Source of the DNA: an uncultured Prevotella sp.
Lineage (GTDB): Bacteria; Bacteroidota; Bacteroidia; Bacteroidales; Bacteroidaceae
Direction: 5' to 3'
NCBI GenBank assembly: GCA_944320355.1
Contig: CALUHC010000011.1
Location: forward strand, 1-64,000
Length of the DNA: 64,000 nt
Part shown: one piece after another, positions 35,501 to 42,233 of the stretch
Layout of the letters: every line of letters starts with the position of its first letter
Numbering within the stretch: position 1 is the first letter of the stretch
The notes under the pieces: generated by a model
The model's database searches: none
The model's input: only the letters and a program-made list of their open reading frames with translations
What the model was told of the DNA's origin: nothing
Position numbers and translations under genes: made by a program

Positions 35501-35646
35501 ACCGCCTGCCCGTCCTTGTCAACCACCATGCCGCTTATTGCCGTCTGTTGCCGCTGGCTCTGTGTGTCGGGCGGCATCGGAAATGTGGCCATGGGGTGGA
35601 GCAGGCATAGCGACAATGCCGTGCCTGCGAGCCTCTTGGTTTTCAT
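32512..35646 (-). CDS. SusC/RagA family TonB-linked outer membrane protein (pair 1)
   Basis: TonB-dependent outer-membrane importer, first gene of the locus. The 1044-residue product has an N-terminal signal, then a CarboxypepD_reg-like domain (ISGMVVDKDGQAVIGASIIV, TVSDFDGKFKLNV, YVGYEPQEV), the TonB box/plug (ALGTQKK-like YGTQKKVTVTGAISSVKGED, FVRGQGTWEDSEPLIQVDGV, DIESITVLKDASATAVFGVR, NGVILITTKRGKEG) and a barrel ending RTYTLSLKMGF. The ATG at 35646 is used; six in-frame codons upstream are probably leader. The 540-bp region upstream should hold the locus promoter, but no anti-sigma or hybrid two-component regulator is nearby. Confidence 0.95.
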   Translation of the reverse strand: MKTKRLAGTALSLCLLHPMATFPMPPDTQSQRQQTAISGMVVDKDGQAVIGASIIVVGANTTTGTVSDFDGKFKLNVKPGTRLRVTYVGYEPQEVTAKNGMTITLSENSNLLQGVEVVAYGTQKKVTVTGAISSVKGEDLVRTPVSSINNVLAGQLSGVTTVQYSGEPGSDAASVFVRGQGTWEDSEPLIQVDGVERTMADIDPNDIESITVLKDASATAVFGVRGANGVILITTKRGKEGKARISGSTSFSILTPTKMVEQASSYEYALFYNQMRANDGLEATFSDAVLQKFKDGSDPIRFPSNNWADYIMKDATLQTQHNVNISGGSDRVRYFVSAGVFTQGGLFKQFNQDYNNSYSYNRFTYRSNLDIDVTSTTTVSVNIAGNLSNAHKPYTGQGASGMIKAMYQATPFSSPGIVDGKLVSTATDYDDLQLPFTGGSGMTYYGSGFMNTQVSKLQMDLQLDQKLDFITKGLSLKIKGAYNSSYDVYKNGSASVATYTPVLQDDGSLLYKKSGSDEPVSYSTDTDKARDWYAEASLNYSRSFGLHTFGGLLLFNQSKEYYYSSTEYPDVARRYVGLVGRVTYDWNNRYLAEFNIGYNGSENFAPDKRFGTFPAGSIGWVMSEEKFFKPLQKVVSFLKLRASWGLVGNDKVGGSRFMYLSDPYTVNSESTFSRDGYAYAFGIDNSTLHKGSYEASKNNPDVTWEKAFKQNYGLDLNLLDNRLRSSFDYYREHRTDILLQDGTAPSLIGFDVPYTNQGVVDSWGWEVSLKWQDKIGKDFSYYVGLNLSYNQNEIKEMKEAPLNSEYQYQKGHRIGSRRQYLFWKYYYEGCEADYEAEFGQPFPTQIVSDIQPGDAVYVDLDGNGKIDENDMSRDYGYTDDPEYIAGLNLGFTWKGLSLSMLWTGVWNVSRQISDVFCQPFLNASGNTEGGLLKYHVENTWTADNPSQDAEYPRATWENANQNYATSTLYEKDAKYLRLKTLQVAYDFDLPFMKTIGLNQFQLALSGYNLLTFTPYIWGDPEARASSSPSYPLQRTYTLSLKMGF

Positions 35647-36104
35647 TCTTTCTTTGATAAACATAATAATAAGGTATTAAAGTGATGGGGAGGTTGGTGT
35701 TTTCTGCCTCCCTTGGTGTTGTGTTGGCTTGAGAGTGGTTTTTGTTTGGTGTGAAAGTTGTGCCTGCCGTGGTGCCTGTGGTTGTTGAGACGGGTTGTGA
35801 GAGTATGCGGCAGGGTGCATATATAATGTGTGTGTTGCGCATCTTGTGTTCCACAGTGCTTGCTCCAGCAGTGTGCGAACCTGTGTTGTTGATTTTAACT
35901 GAATATGTATAAAATGCGCAAAATGCTTTCATTTCTTTATTTTTAGAGGTTATATTGTTTTGTTTTGTGCTCAAAATTAGCAGCATTTTAATAACATCGA
36001 AAACAAAATCGACTAAAAATAAAGCTTTAACTCCGGTTGTTTAAAGTGTGTTTTCGTGGGTGTTTTTCGGGCTTTGCGATATTAACGTATTGCATTGCGC
36101 TATT
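35647..36104 (-). promoter_or_regulatory. Leader region of the SusCD locus
   Basis: About 460 bp without a supported gene. AT-rich around 35940-36030, with a minus-strand TAATTTTG (35979-35972) that fits the -7 box but lacks a well-placed TTTG. The remaining ~330 bp to the SusC start would be an unusually long 5' leader, compatible with post-transcriptional control, which is inference. Confidence 0.4.
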
Positions 36105-36143
36105 CACGCCGACGTGGCCGCTATTCATCGGCCTGTCGGCGTG
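36105..36143. terminator. Strong hairpin downstream of queE
   Basis: CACGCCGAC (36105-36113) pairs with GTCGGCGTG (36135-36143), and GGCCG with CGGCC inside, loop CTATTCAT. A T-rich run (GGTTTTGTTTTGTT) follows on the plus strand only. For the minus-strand queE transcript it is a hairpin without U-tract, so termination there is uncertain. Confidence 0.55.
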
Positions 36144-36187
36144 GGTTTTGTTTTGTTAACGTTGTGTGCCGTTCACACGCCTTAACG

Positions 36188-36772
36188 TCATGGGAATCCG
36201 GCGAGCTTGTGCGTCTGCAGTGAGAGCCGCCAGCGGGGATTTTGCTTGATGTAGTCTATGCAGGCGGCGGTTATGGCGCGGTTGCGCTCCGGGCTGCCGG
36301 TGTCGCATGGTTGCAGGTAGTAGTAGTCGGCCTCGAAGCCGAAGTCTGTCACTGGCGTGTTGCCGTCGAAAATGCATTTCAGCTCGTTGCATCTGCTCAC
36401 GGCCATGCGTCCGGCCGCTCCGGCGAATGGCAGCTTTGGCGAGAGTGTCACCCAGTCGATGCCCGGCGGCAGTGGGCGCGTGCCATTGGTTTCGATGGCC
36501 ACTTCGAGGCCCTCGGCGTGCAGGGCTTCTATCAGGGCGGCGTCGGCCTGCAGGGCGGGTTCGCCCCCGGTGAGCACCACGAAGCCTGTGCCGAAGGCGG
36601 CTGCCTCGCGGGCTATCTCGCCGTCGGTCATCTCGCGCCGCGGACTGTGGTCTGTGTCACAGAACGGGCAGCGCAGGTTGCACCCCGAAAGGCGCACGAA
36701 GGCGGCTGCCCGGCCGGTGTTGCGGCCCTCGCCCTGCAGCGTGTGGAATATCTCGGTAACGGTCTTCTTCAT
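36188..36772 (-). CDS. queE: 7-carboxy-7-deazaguanine synthase
   Basis: Radical SAM enzyme of queuosine and 7-deazapurine synthesis, converting 6-carboxytetrahydropterin to 7-carboxy-7-deazaguanine. The 194-residue product shows TEIFHTLQGEGRNTGRAAAFVRL, the cluster motif CNLRCPFC (Cys31, Cys35, Cys38), VVLTGGEPALQ and the compact C-terminal region expected of QueE. Its substrate is made by QueD, encoded ~490 bp upstream on the same strand; the rest of the pathway (queC, queF) is not in the window. An AT-rich leader (TTTTTAATCTCTAAC) precedes the start. Confidence 0.94.
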   Translation of the reverse strand: MKKTVTEIFHTLQGEGRNTGRAAAFVRLSGCNLRCPFCDTDHSPRREMTDGEIAREAAAFGTGFVVLTGGEPALQADAALIEALHAEGLEVAIETNGTRPLPPGIDWVTLSPKLPFAGAAGRMAVSRCNELKCIFDGNTPVTDFGFEADYYYLQPCDTGSPERNRAITAACIDYIKQNPRWRLSLQTHKLAGFP

Positions 36773-36976
36773 AACTAAATGTTAGAGATTAAAAACTAAA
36801 AGAATGTGCGCCGGCATGGCCTTTGGGCGGGAATGGGGCTTGCCGCCGGGCAGAGCGTGCCCCGATATGCCGTTAGGGCAGGTGTGTGTACGGTTGCTTT
36901 TGGAGAAGGGTGGGGCGGCGTTGCGTAGTTGCATATATGCAATCAGGCGCGGGTCGCGGCAGGCTTGTTTTCCCGT

Positions 36977-37080
36977 ATGTGCCGTTTGGCTTTACGAAAT
37001 GTGCCGTTTTGGCTTGCGAAACGACCCGTTTTAGAGGCTGAAACGGCACGTTTTGGAGGCCAAAATGTGCCGTTTTGCAA
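36977..37080. repeat. AAACG-type palindrome cluster between queD and queE
   Basis: Five units: ATGTGCCGTTT, AATGTGCCGTTTT, AAACGACCCGTTTT, AAACGGCACGTTTT, AAAATGTGCCGTTTT. The fourth and fifth units are complementary to each other at the centre (GGCAC/GTGCC). The rest of the 489-bp gap (36773-37261) shows no supported gene. Confidence 0.78.
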
Positions 37081-37261
37081 CTCGTTGAGTGTCAGGCTGT
37101 TGAATAGTGTGATGCGTATTGGCTGCTTTAACATATAAATGTTAACGATGGCGCGGCACTGACCGCGGCTCCCGGCACTGCGGCACACCCTCAGAATCGG
37201 TGGCTGGCTTGCAGCCTCCGGGCATCCGCGATTTCCTTTTCAGCTTTTTGATGTTTCCCTT

Positions 37262-37603
37262 TCAGTCCTCTTCGTCCACGATGTATGTGGCTGAGTTGCC
37301 TTCGCTCTCCTGCACTGTGGCCTTGTAGCAGTTGGGTATCTGCTCCACGCACCAGCGTGCCATGTTCTCGGCCGTGGGGTTGAATGGCAGCACCTCGTTC
37401 AGGTTGGCGTGGTCGAGCTGTTTCTTTATGCGCTCCTTTACGGCGGAGAAGTCGGCCACCATGCCGTTGGCATCGAGCTCGCGGGCGCGGCAGCATACGG
37501 TGATGCGCCAGTTGTGGCCGTGCAGGCGCGTGCACTTGCTCTCGTAGTCGAGGCTGAGCCTGTGGCTCGCCGATATTTCGAAAGTCTTCTCTATGTAATA
37601 CAT
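37262..37603 (-). CDS. queD: 6-carboxy-5,6,7,8-tetrahydropterin synthase
   Basis: Zinc enzyme converting dihydroneopterin triphosphate to 6-carboxytetrahydropterin, the step before QueE. The 113-residue product has the PTPS signature FEISASHRL (zinc His14), CTRLHGHNW (zinc His28, His30), VADFSAVKERI, LDHANLNEVLPFNPTAENMARW and a final ESEGNSATY segment. It directly follows an AT-rich leader (TTAAAAATTAAAGATTAAAA on the plus strand) like the one before queE. Confidence 0.95.
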   Translation of the reverse strand: MYYIEKTFEISASHRLSLDYESKCTRLHGHNWRITVCCRARELDANGMVADFSAVKERIKKQLDHANLNEVLPFNPTAENMARWCVEQIPNCYKATVQESEGNSATYIVDEED

Positions 37604-37866
37604 TGGAGTTAAAAATTAAAGATTAAAAATTAAAAAAAGCCGTGCGGCATCAGCAGTGTCGTGTGTCCGGCATTCCCCGTCCGGCCCGCGTCTCGGTGGC
37701 CTTCCGCCCAGCCGCCATGGGCATCCCCCGCTCTGCACTCATCACTCTGACCTCTGCACCGCCCCGTCTCCTGCCTCCTTGCAAGCTATTGTCTGAACTC
37801 CTGCAACTCCTGAACTCCTGTCTCCTGAACCATTGTCTGCACTCCTGCCTCCCGTCTCCTGCCTCC
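37604..37866. repeat. Intergenic repeats between queD and dnaG
   Basis: After the AT-rich queD leader come runs of CTCCTGCCTCC, GAACTCCTG and ATTGTCTGAACTCC motifs. The same short motifs end repeat copies A and B. No gene supported. Confidence 0.5.
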
Positions 37867-39819
37867 TCACGTCACAATATCGTTGCCGATGCGGCGCGCG
37901 AGGATGTTGCGCAGCTGCTGGGCTTCCTTGTATTCCTTCATCAGTTGCTCTATGGCAGACATATCGGAGCCAGCTTCGCGCAGCCGTCGCTGTATCTCCT
38001 TGATGTGGCGTTGGGTGATGTCCATGCGCAGGTCGAGCACAAGGTGTGTGACGCGCTGGCGCAGGCTTTCCTCCGTGTGCTTCATCTGTAGGCTTCGGCT
38101 GAGGCGGTAGGGGCTTATGGCCAGTTCGCCTGCCACGGTGCTTATGTCGATGTCGGGGTGGCGCAGGAAGTAAGTCTCGGCCTTGAAGCCCTCCTCGCCG
38201 CTGTGCATGGCGGCCTCGGCGAGTATGCGGTTGTATGTCTCGTTGGCGAAGCGGATGCCGTCTTGCCCCAGGTCATAGTCTACATACTGCGCCACGGAGA
38301 GGTTGATGGTCTGCCCGTCTTCGGTCTCTATGCCCTCGAAGATGGTCTCCTCGCCGTGGCGTATCACCTCGCTGATGAGCAGCCGCTCCACTTCGCCGGC
38401 CTGTTCGGCGGCGCTGTGCAGGCCGATGGGTTGCGGCGCGGCAGCCGCGGCCTCCTCCTCGCGCTCCCGCCGGCGCTCCTCGCGCTCGGCCTCCTTGGCC
38501 TGCGCCTCTCGCTCGCCGCTGATGAAGCGGTTCATTGTGCTCACGAGCGTGCGCTCGTTCATCTGCAGGCGCACGGCGCAATCGTGCAGGTAGGTGTCGC
38601 GGGTTATCTGGTCGGGGATGACTGATACGCTCTTCACTATGCTGCTTATGGCTTCCGACCGCTTGACGGGGTCGGTGACTCCGCGCAGCAACAGGGCGGT
38701 CTTGAACTCGATGAAGTCCGTCTGGTGCTGCTCTATGTACGTGCGGAACTCCTCGGCCGAGTGCTTGCGGGAGAAGCTGTCGGGGTCGTCGCCGTCCGGC
38801 AGCACCAGCACCTTGATGTTCATCCCCTCGGCCAGCAGCATATCCGTGCCTCGCATGGCTGCGTGTATGCCCGCCTCGTCGCCGTCGTAGAGCAGCACTA
38901 TGTTTGGCGTGAAGCGGTGCAGCAGGCGTATCTGGTGCGTGCTAAGGGCCGTGCCCGAGTTGGCCACCACGTTCTCTATGCCGCACTGGTGCATCGATAT
39001 TACGTCGGTGTAGCCCTCGACCATGAACACCCGGTCTTCCTTCACTATGGCTTTCTTGGCCTGGTAGATGCCGTACAGCTCGTGGTCCTTGTGGTATATG
39101 TCTGAGTCGGGCGAGTTGACGTACTTCTGCTGCACGCCTTTGGTGCGCGAGTCGAGCAGCCGTCCGCCGAATGCCACCACCTTTCCGCTCACGTTGAGCC
39201 ACGGGAATATGACGCGGCCGGCGTAGCGGTCCACCAGCTCGCCGTTGTCCTTGCGGTAGCAGAGCCCCGTCTTCACGATGAACTCCTCCTTGTATCCCTT
39301 GGCAATGGCGGCCTTGGAGAGCGCGTCGCGGCGCGGCAGGGCGAAGCCGAGGCGGAACTTGCTGATGATGTCGTCGCGGAAACCGCGGCTGCGGAAGTAC
39401 TGCTTGCCGATGGCAACCCCGTCGGGGTCGGTGCGCATCACGTCCTCGAAGTAGCCCATGGCCCACTCGTTGACTATGAACATACTCTCGCGCTCGCTTT
39501 GCTCACGCCGCTCGTCGTCGCTCAGCTCGCGCTCCTTTATCTCTATGTTATACTTGCGCGCCAGCCAGCGCAGGGCCTCTGGATAGGTTATCTGCTCGTG
39601 CTCCATGACAAAGTGGACGGCGTTGCCGCCCTTGCCGCAGGCGAAACACTTGCACACCCCCTTGGCCGGCGAGACGTAGAACGACGGGGTCTTGTCCTCG
39701 TGGAACGGGCAGAGGCCCACGTAGTTCACCCCCCGCTTGCGCAGGGTGACGAACTCCGACACCACGTCCACTATCTCGGCCGCGTCGAGTATGCGCTCCA
39801 CTGTAGCCCTGTCTATCAT
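37867..39819 (-). CDS. dnaG: DNA primase
   Basis: Makes RNA primers for DNA replication. The 650-residue product has the N-terminal zinc-binding domain (CPFHEDKTPSFYVSPAKGVC ending CFACGKGG, about residues 38-65), the TOPRIM core (MVEGYTDVISMHQCGIENVV with Glu, and LLYDGDEAGIHAAMRG with DxD), and a C-terminal helicase-binding region. A charged Arg/Glu/Ala-rich linker (EREAQAKEAEREERRRERE) joins the last domain. The start MIDRATVERILDAAEIVDVV is typical. It has no rpsU/rpoD neighbours, as is usual in Bacteroidales. Confidence 0.96.
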   Translation of the reverse strand: MIDRATVERILDAAEIVDVVSEFVTLRKRGVNYVGLCPFHEDKTPSFYVSPAKGVCKCFACGKGGNAVHFVMEHEQITYPEALRWLARKYNIEIKERELSDDERREQSERESMFIVNEWAMGYFEDVMRTDPDGVAIGKQYFRSRGFRDDIISKFRLGFALPRRDALSKAAIAKGYKEEFIVKTGLCYRKDNGELVDRYAGRVIFPWLNVSGKVVAFGGRLLDSRTKGVQQKYVNSPDSDIYHKDHELYGIYQAKKAIVKEDRVFMVEGYTDVISMHQCGIENVVANSGTALSTHQIRLLHRFTPNIVLLYDGDEAGIHAAMRGTDMLLAEGMNIKVLVLPDGDDPDSFSRKHSAEEFRTYIEQHQTDFIEFKTALLLRGVTDPVKRSEAISSIVKSVSVIPDQITRDTYLHDCAVRLQMNERTLVSTMNRFISGEREAQAKEAEREERRREREEEAAAAAPQPIGLHSAAEQAGEVERLLISEVIRHGEETIFEGIETEDGQTINLSVAQYVDYDLGQDGIRFANETYNRILAEAAMHSGEEGFKAETYFLRHPDIDISTVAGELAISPYRLSRSLQMKHTEESLRQRVTHLVLDLRMDITQRHIKEIQRRLREAGSDMSAIEQLMKEYKEAQQLRNILARRIGNDIVT

Positions 39820-39858
39820 AGTCTGAATTACGAGTTTTGAGTTATGAGTTTTTGAGGG

Positions 39859-40026
39859 TTTTGAATTTGGAGTTTTGAATTACGAATGGTCGGCCTGCGG
39901 CTGATTGGGAATTAATAATGTTGAGTTGGCTGTTTGAAATCCACGAGGTGCGGTTTGCAACTCAAAATTGCCAATTCTCAATCGGCCGCAGGCCGACCAT
40001 TCGTAATTCAAAACTCCAAATTCAAA
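39859..40026. repeat. Long inverted repeat between the esterase gene and dnaG
   Basis: Arms of ~53 bp (about 39860-39913 and 39973-40026) with two mismatches, including TACGAATGGTCGGCCTGCGG and its complement, around a ~60-bp loop. It starts two bases after the esterase stop, so it could end that transcript; it also forms the dnaG upstream region. Confidence 0.85.
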
Positions 40027-40027
40027 G

Positions 40028-41647
40028 CTACTTCAAGTACTTTGCCAGCGGGCTGTTTATGTCTCTGAGCCCTTTGGCCACGCTCTTGGCGTTGGTCTGC
40101 GCTCCGAGCAGCGACGTGTGGGTGTGGTCGTGGTTGTAGTACTTCATGGCCTTCTCCTTGCTGCCGCACTCCTTGTCAAGGAAGTCGGCGGTGATGTTGT
40201 GCACGTCGACGAACTCAACGCCCGTCTCCTTGGCCACTTCCCTGTACCACTTGCCGTAGGTGTCGTTGCGCCGCTCTATCTTTCCGCCGGGCCACTCGTT
40301 GCGCGGTGTGAGCGAGAGCAGTATCGGCGTGGCACCCTTCTCGCGCACATCCTGGATGAACTTCTTCAGGTACCAGCCGAAGGTATATACCACTTCGTAC
40401 ATCCCGTTGTCCTTCATGCGGTACACGTGGCTGGAGTCTGCCGTGCCGCGGATGACCCCGCGCTTCTTCTTGTCGTCTATGTCGCCGATGTCGTTGTGGC
40501 CGAACTGTATGAGAACATAGTCGCCCGGCTGCAGCGAATTATAGACTTGGTCCCACCGTCCCTCGTTGAGGTATGTGCGGGTGGAGCGTCCTGCCTTGGC
40601 GCAATTTACGCACGTGACCTTCGTAGAGTCGAAAACGGTGTAGGCCTGCGAGCCCCATCCCCACATTCCGTCGGGGTCTTTGTCAGTGTTTTTCACCGTG
40701 GAGTCGCCTGTTATGAACACCACGGGCTTGCCCTTCTCGCGCTTCACGCTCACCGTTGGCAGCTCCACGTTCTTCAGCATGGCCTGCAGCGGAGCCAGCT
40801 TGGGGTCGGTGCTGGCAGCAATGCCCTCGGCTGCCGAGCGCGCGTTCATCTCCGCGCCGAACTTGCTGGTGTGTATCTTGTCGCGGTAGAAGTGGTAGTC
40901 GGTCTTCCATTTGCCGTACTTGTCGAGCTTGCGGCCCGATATGTCGTTGAGGTCTATGTATGGCACGCCCATCTCCTGGCCTATCTCCTCCAGCCATTTG
41001 CCCTGTTGCTTGCGCACAATCTTGCCGTCATCGCCGTAGGCGTTGCGCGGCGTGAGCGACATCAGCACCGGATTGGCGCCCGCAGCGCGGCACTCGTTGA
41101 TGTACTTGCGTATGTATCCGCCGTAGGTATATACTGTCTCCTTGGCTCCCGTCTCCTTTATGGTCACGTTGAGCGAGTCGGTCCCTGTGCCGGGCATCAC
41201 GGCGCGGGCGCGCCCGCTGTCGTAAGGGCCGTTGTCGTTGTGGCCAAGCTGTATTATGACCCAGTCGCCGGGGCGCAGTGCCTTGCGTATGTCGGGCCAC
41301 AGCTGGTTGTAGAACGTGCGTGTGCTCATGCCTCCGAGGGCCTGGTTCTCCACGCTTGCCTTCTCGGGGTCTATGTACAGCGAGGCAAAGTAACCCCATC
41401 CCCACTGGCCGTTGTTGCCGTTGCCCAGCGTGCCGTTGCGCATGGTGGAGTCGCCTATGTAGAACACAACGGGCTTGCCTTTCTTGCGCGTCGTGCCGGG
41501 AGCCGGGCGCGACATCAGGGCTTTGGCTATGCTGTCGGGGGTGTTGTCTACCACTTTGTTTACGTCTTCGACCGGCTTCGGCACCTGTCCGAAAGCCATC
41601 GGCGCCGACACGCACAGTGCGGCGACGGCAGAAATCAGTTTCTTCAT
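40028..41647 (-). CDS. Tandem SGNH/GDSL esterase (rhamnogalacturonan acetylesterase-like)
   Basis: Secreted carbohydrate esterase predicted to remove acetyl groups from pectin-type glycans (family-level inference). The 539-residue product has a signal peptide (LCVSAPMAFGQ) and two homologous SGNH domains. Each domain has a Ser block (FYIGDSTMRNGT; FITGDSTVKNTD), a Gly block (ALGGMSTRTF; AKAGRSTRTYL), an Asn block (LGHNDNGP; FGHNDIGD) and a Asp-x-x-His block (DKIHTSKFGA; DHTHTSLLGA). Both catalytic sets look complete. The gene is preceded by a 66-bp tandem repeat and a consensus promoter. No other polysaccharide gene is adjacent. Confidence 0.92.
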   Translation of the reverse strand: MKKLISAVAALCVSAPMAFGQVPKPVEDVNKVVDNTPDSIAKALMSRPAPGTTRKKGKPVVFYIGDSTMRNGTLGNGNNGQWGWGYFASLYIDPEKASVENQALGGMSTRTFYNQLWPDIRKALRPGDWVIIQLGHNDNGPYDSGRARAVMPGTGTDSLNVTIKETGAKETVYTYGGYIRKYINECRAAGANPVLMSLTPRNAYGDDGKIVRKQQGKWLEEIGQEMGVPYIDLNDISGRKLDKYGKWKTDYHFYRDKIHTSKFGAEMNARSAAEGIAASTDPKLAPLQAMLKNVELPTVSVKREKGKPVVFITGDSTVKNTDKDPDGMWGWGSQAYTVFDSTKVTCVNCAKAGRSTRTYLNEGRWDQVYNSLQPGDYVLIQFGHNDIGDIDDKKKRGVIRGTADSSHVYRMKDNGMYEVVYTFGWYLKKFIQDVREKGATPILLSLTPRNEWPGGKIERRNDTYGKWYREVAKETGVEFVDVHNITADFLDKECGSKEKAMKYYNHDHTHTSLLGAQTNAKSVAKGLRDINSPLAKYLK

Positions 41648-41721
41648 TTATGCGATGTTTTTAGTTTTGTTGCTTGTCGGCCCGGCCTTGCCTGTTCTTT
41701 TCGGTATATGTTGCCGGGCAT

Positions 41722-41874
41722 AGCTTGGCTTCTGCAAAGGCAATGCCAATGAGCGCAATGTGAGCTTGCTCACGTATTGCCGAGTGCAGCTTGGCTTCTG
41801 CAAAGGCAATGCCAATGAGCGCAATGTGAGCTTGCCCACGTATTGCCGAGTGCAGCTTGGCTTCTGCAAAGTTA
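41722..41874. repeat. 66-bp tandem repeat (2.3 copies) at the esterase promoter
   Basis: AGCTTGGCTTCTGCAAAG starts at 41722, 41788 and 41854, a 66-bp period. The first two units differ by a single base; the third is truncated and its CTGCAAAGTTA is the promoter -7 box itself. In the two full units the same place reads CTGCAAAGGCA, a degenerate -7 box, so the repeat lies just downstream of transcription start and contains promoter-like copies. Confidence 0.9.
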
Positions 41875-41897
41875 CATCAAATGGTAGAAAACACAAA
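41867..41897 (-). promoter_or_regulatory. Promoter of the SGNH esterase gene
   Basis: Minus strand TTTG (41897-41894), 19 bp, TAACTTTG (41874-41867). Its context (GTTTGTTTTGTGTTTTCT then CCATTTGATG) nearly equals the promoter at 21327-21357. The resulting 5' leader is ~210 nt and contains the 66-bp repeats. Confidence 0.82.
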
Positions 41898-42050
41898 ACA
41901 AACCCGTTCGTTTTTTCATTGTAAGCACTCTGCCACCGGCTTTTGCAGCCCGTAGGCAGCTGAAAACGGGTGGGAAGAAACACGTTTTTCGCGGCAGGAA
42001 AAGACGGTGGGATAGGGGTGGAAGCAAGGTTCCGGCCGAACGGTTTTGCT

Positions 42051-42130
42051 AAACGGGTCGTTTTGCAAGCCAAAACGACCCGTTTCAGACACTAAAACGT
42101 GCCGTTTCGCAAGGCAAAACGGCACGTTTT
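42051..42130. repeat. AAACG-type palindrome cluster downstream of alaS
   Basis: Two stems: 42051-42085 (perfect 15-bp, AAACGGGTCGTTTTG and complement, loop CAAGC) and 42094-42130 (17-bp, one mismatch, AAAACGTGCCGTTTC and complement). It lies between the alaS stop and the esterase promoter. The rest of the 41.65-42.23 kb gap shows no gene. Confidence 0.87.
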
Positions 42131-42233
42131 GTAAGTTGTTGATTGCCAAGTTGTTGCGCGGCTTGGTGCGAAAGGTCTGCACGTGGCGCGGGACACAGTC
42201 CGGAAGACGGTGCAGGCTGACAGCCGCTTCGGT

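Noticed and set aside
35519-35986. 155-codon minus-strand frame upstream of and overlapping SusC1
   Set aside because: It overlaps the SusC1 start in another frame and covers its leader; no motif.
36977-37080. CRISPR-like array from AAACG palindromes
   Set aside because: Units are 11-15 bp with irregular short gaps and variable centres; not a CRISPR pattern.
40118-41752. 544-codon open frame on the plus strand
   Set aside because: Antisense to the tandem SGNH esterase and running through its promoter; no coding evidence.
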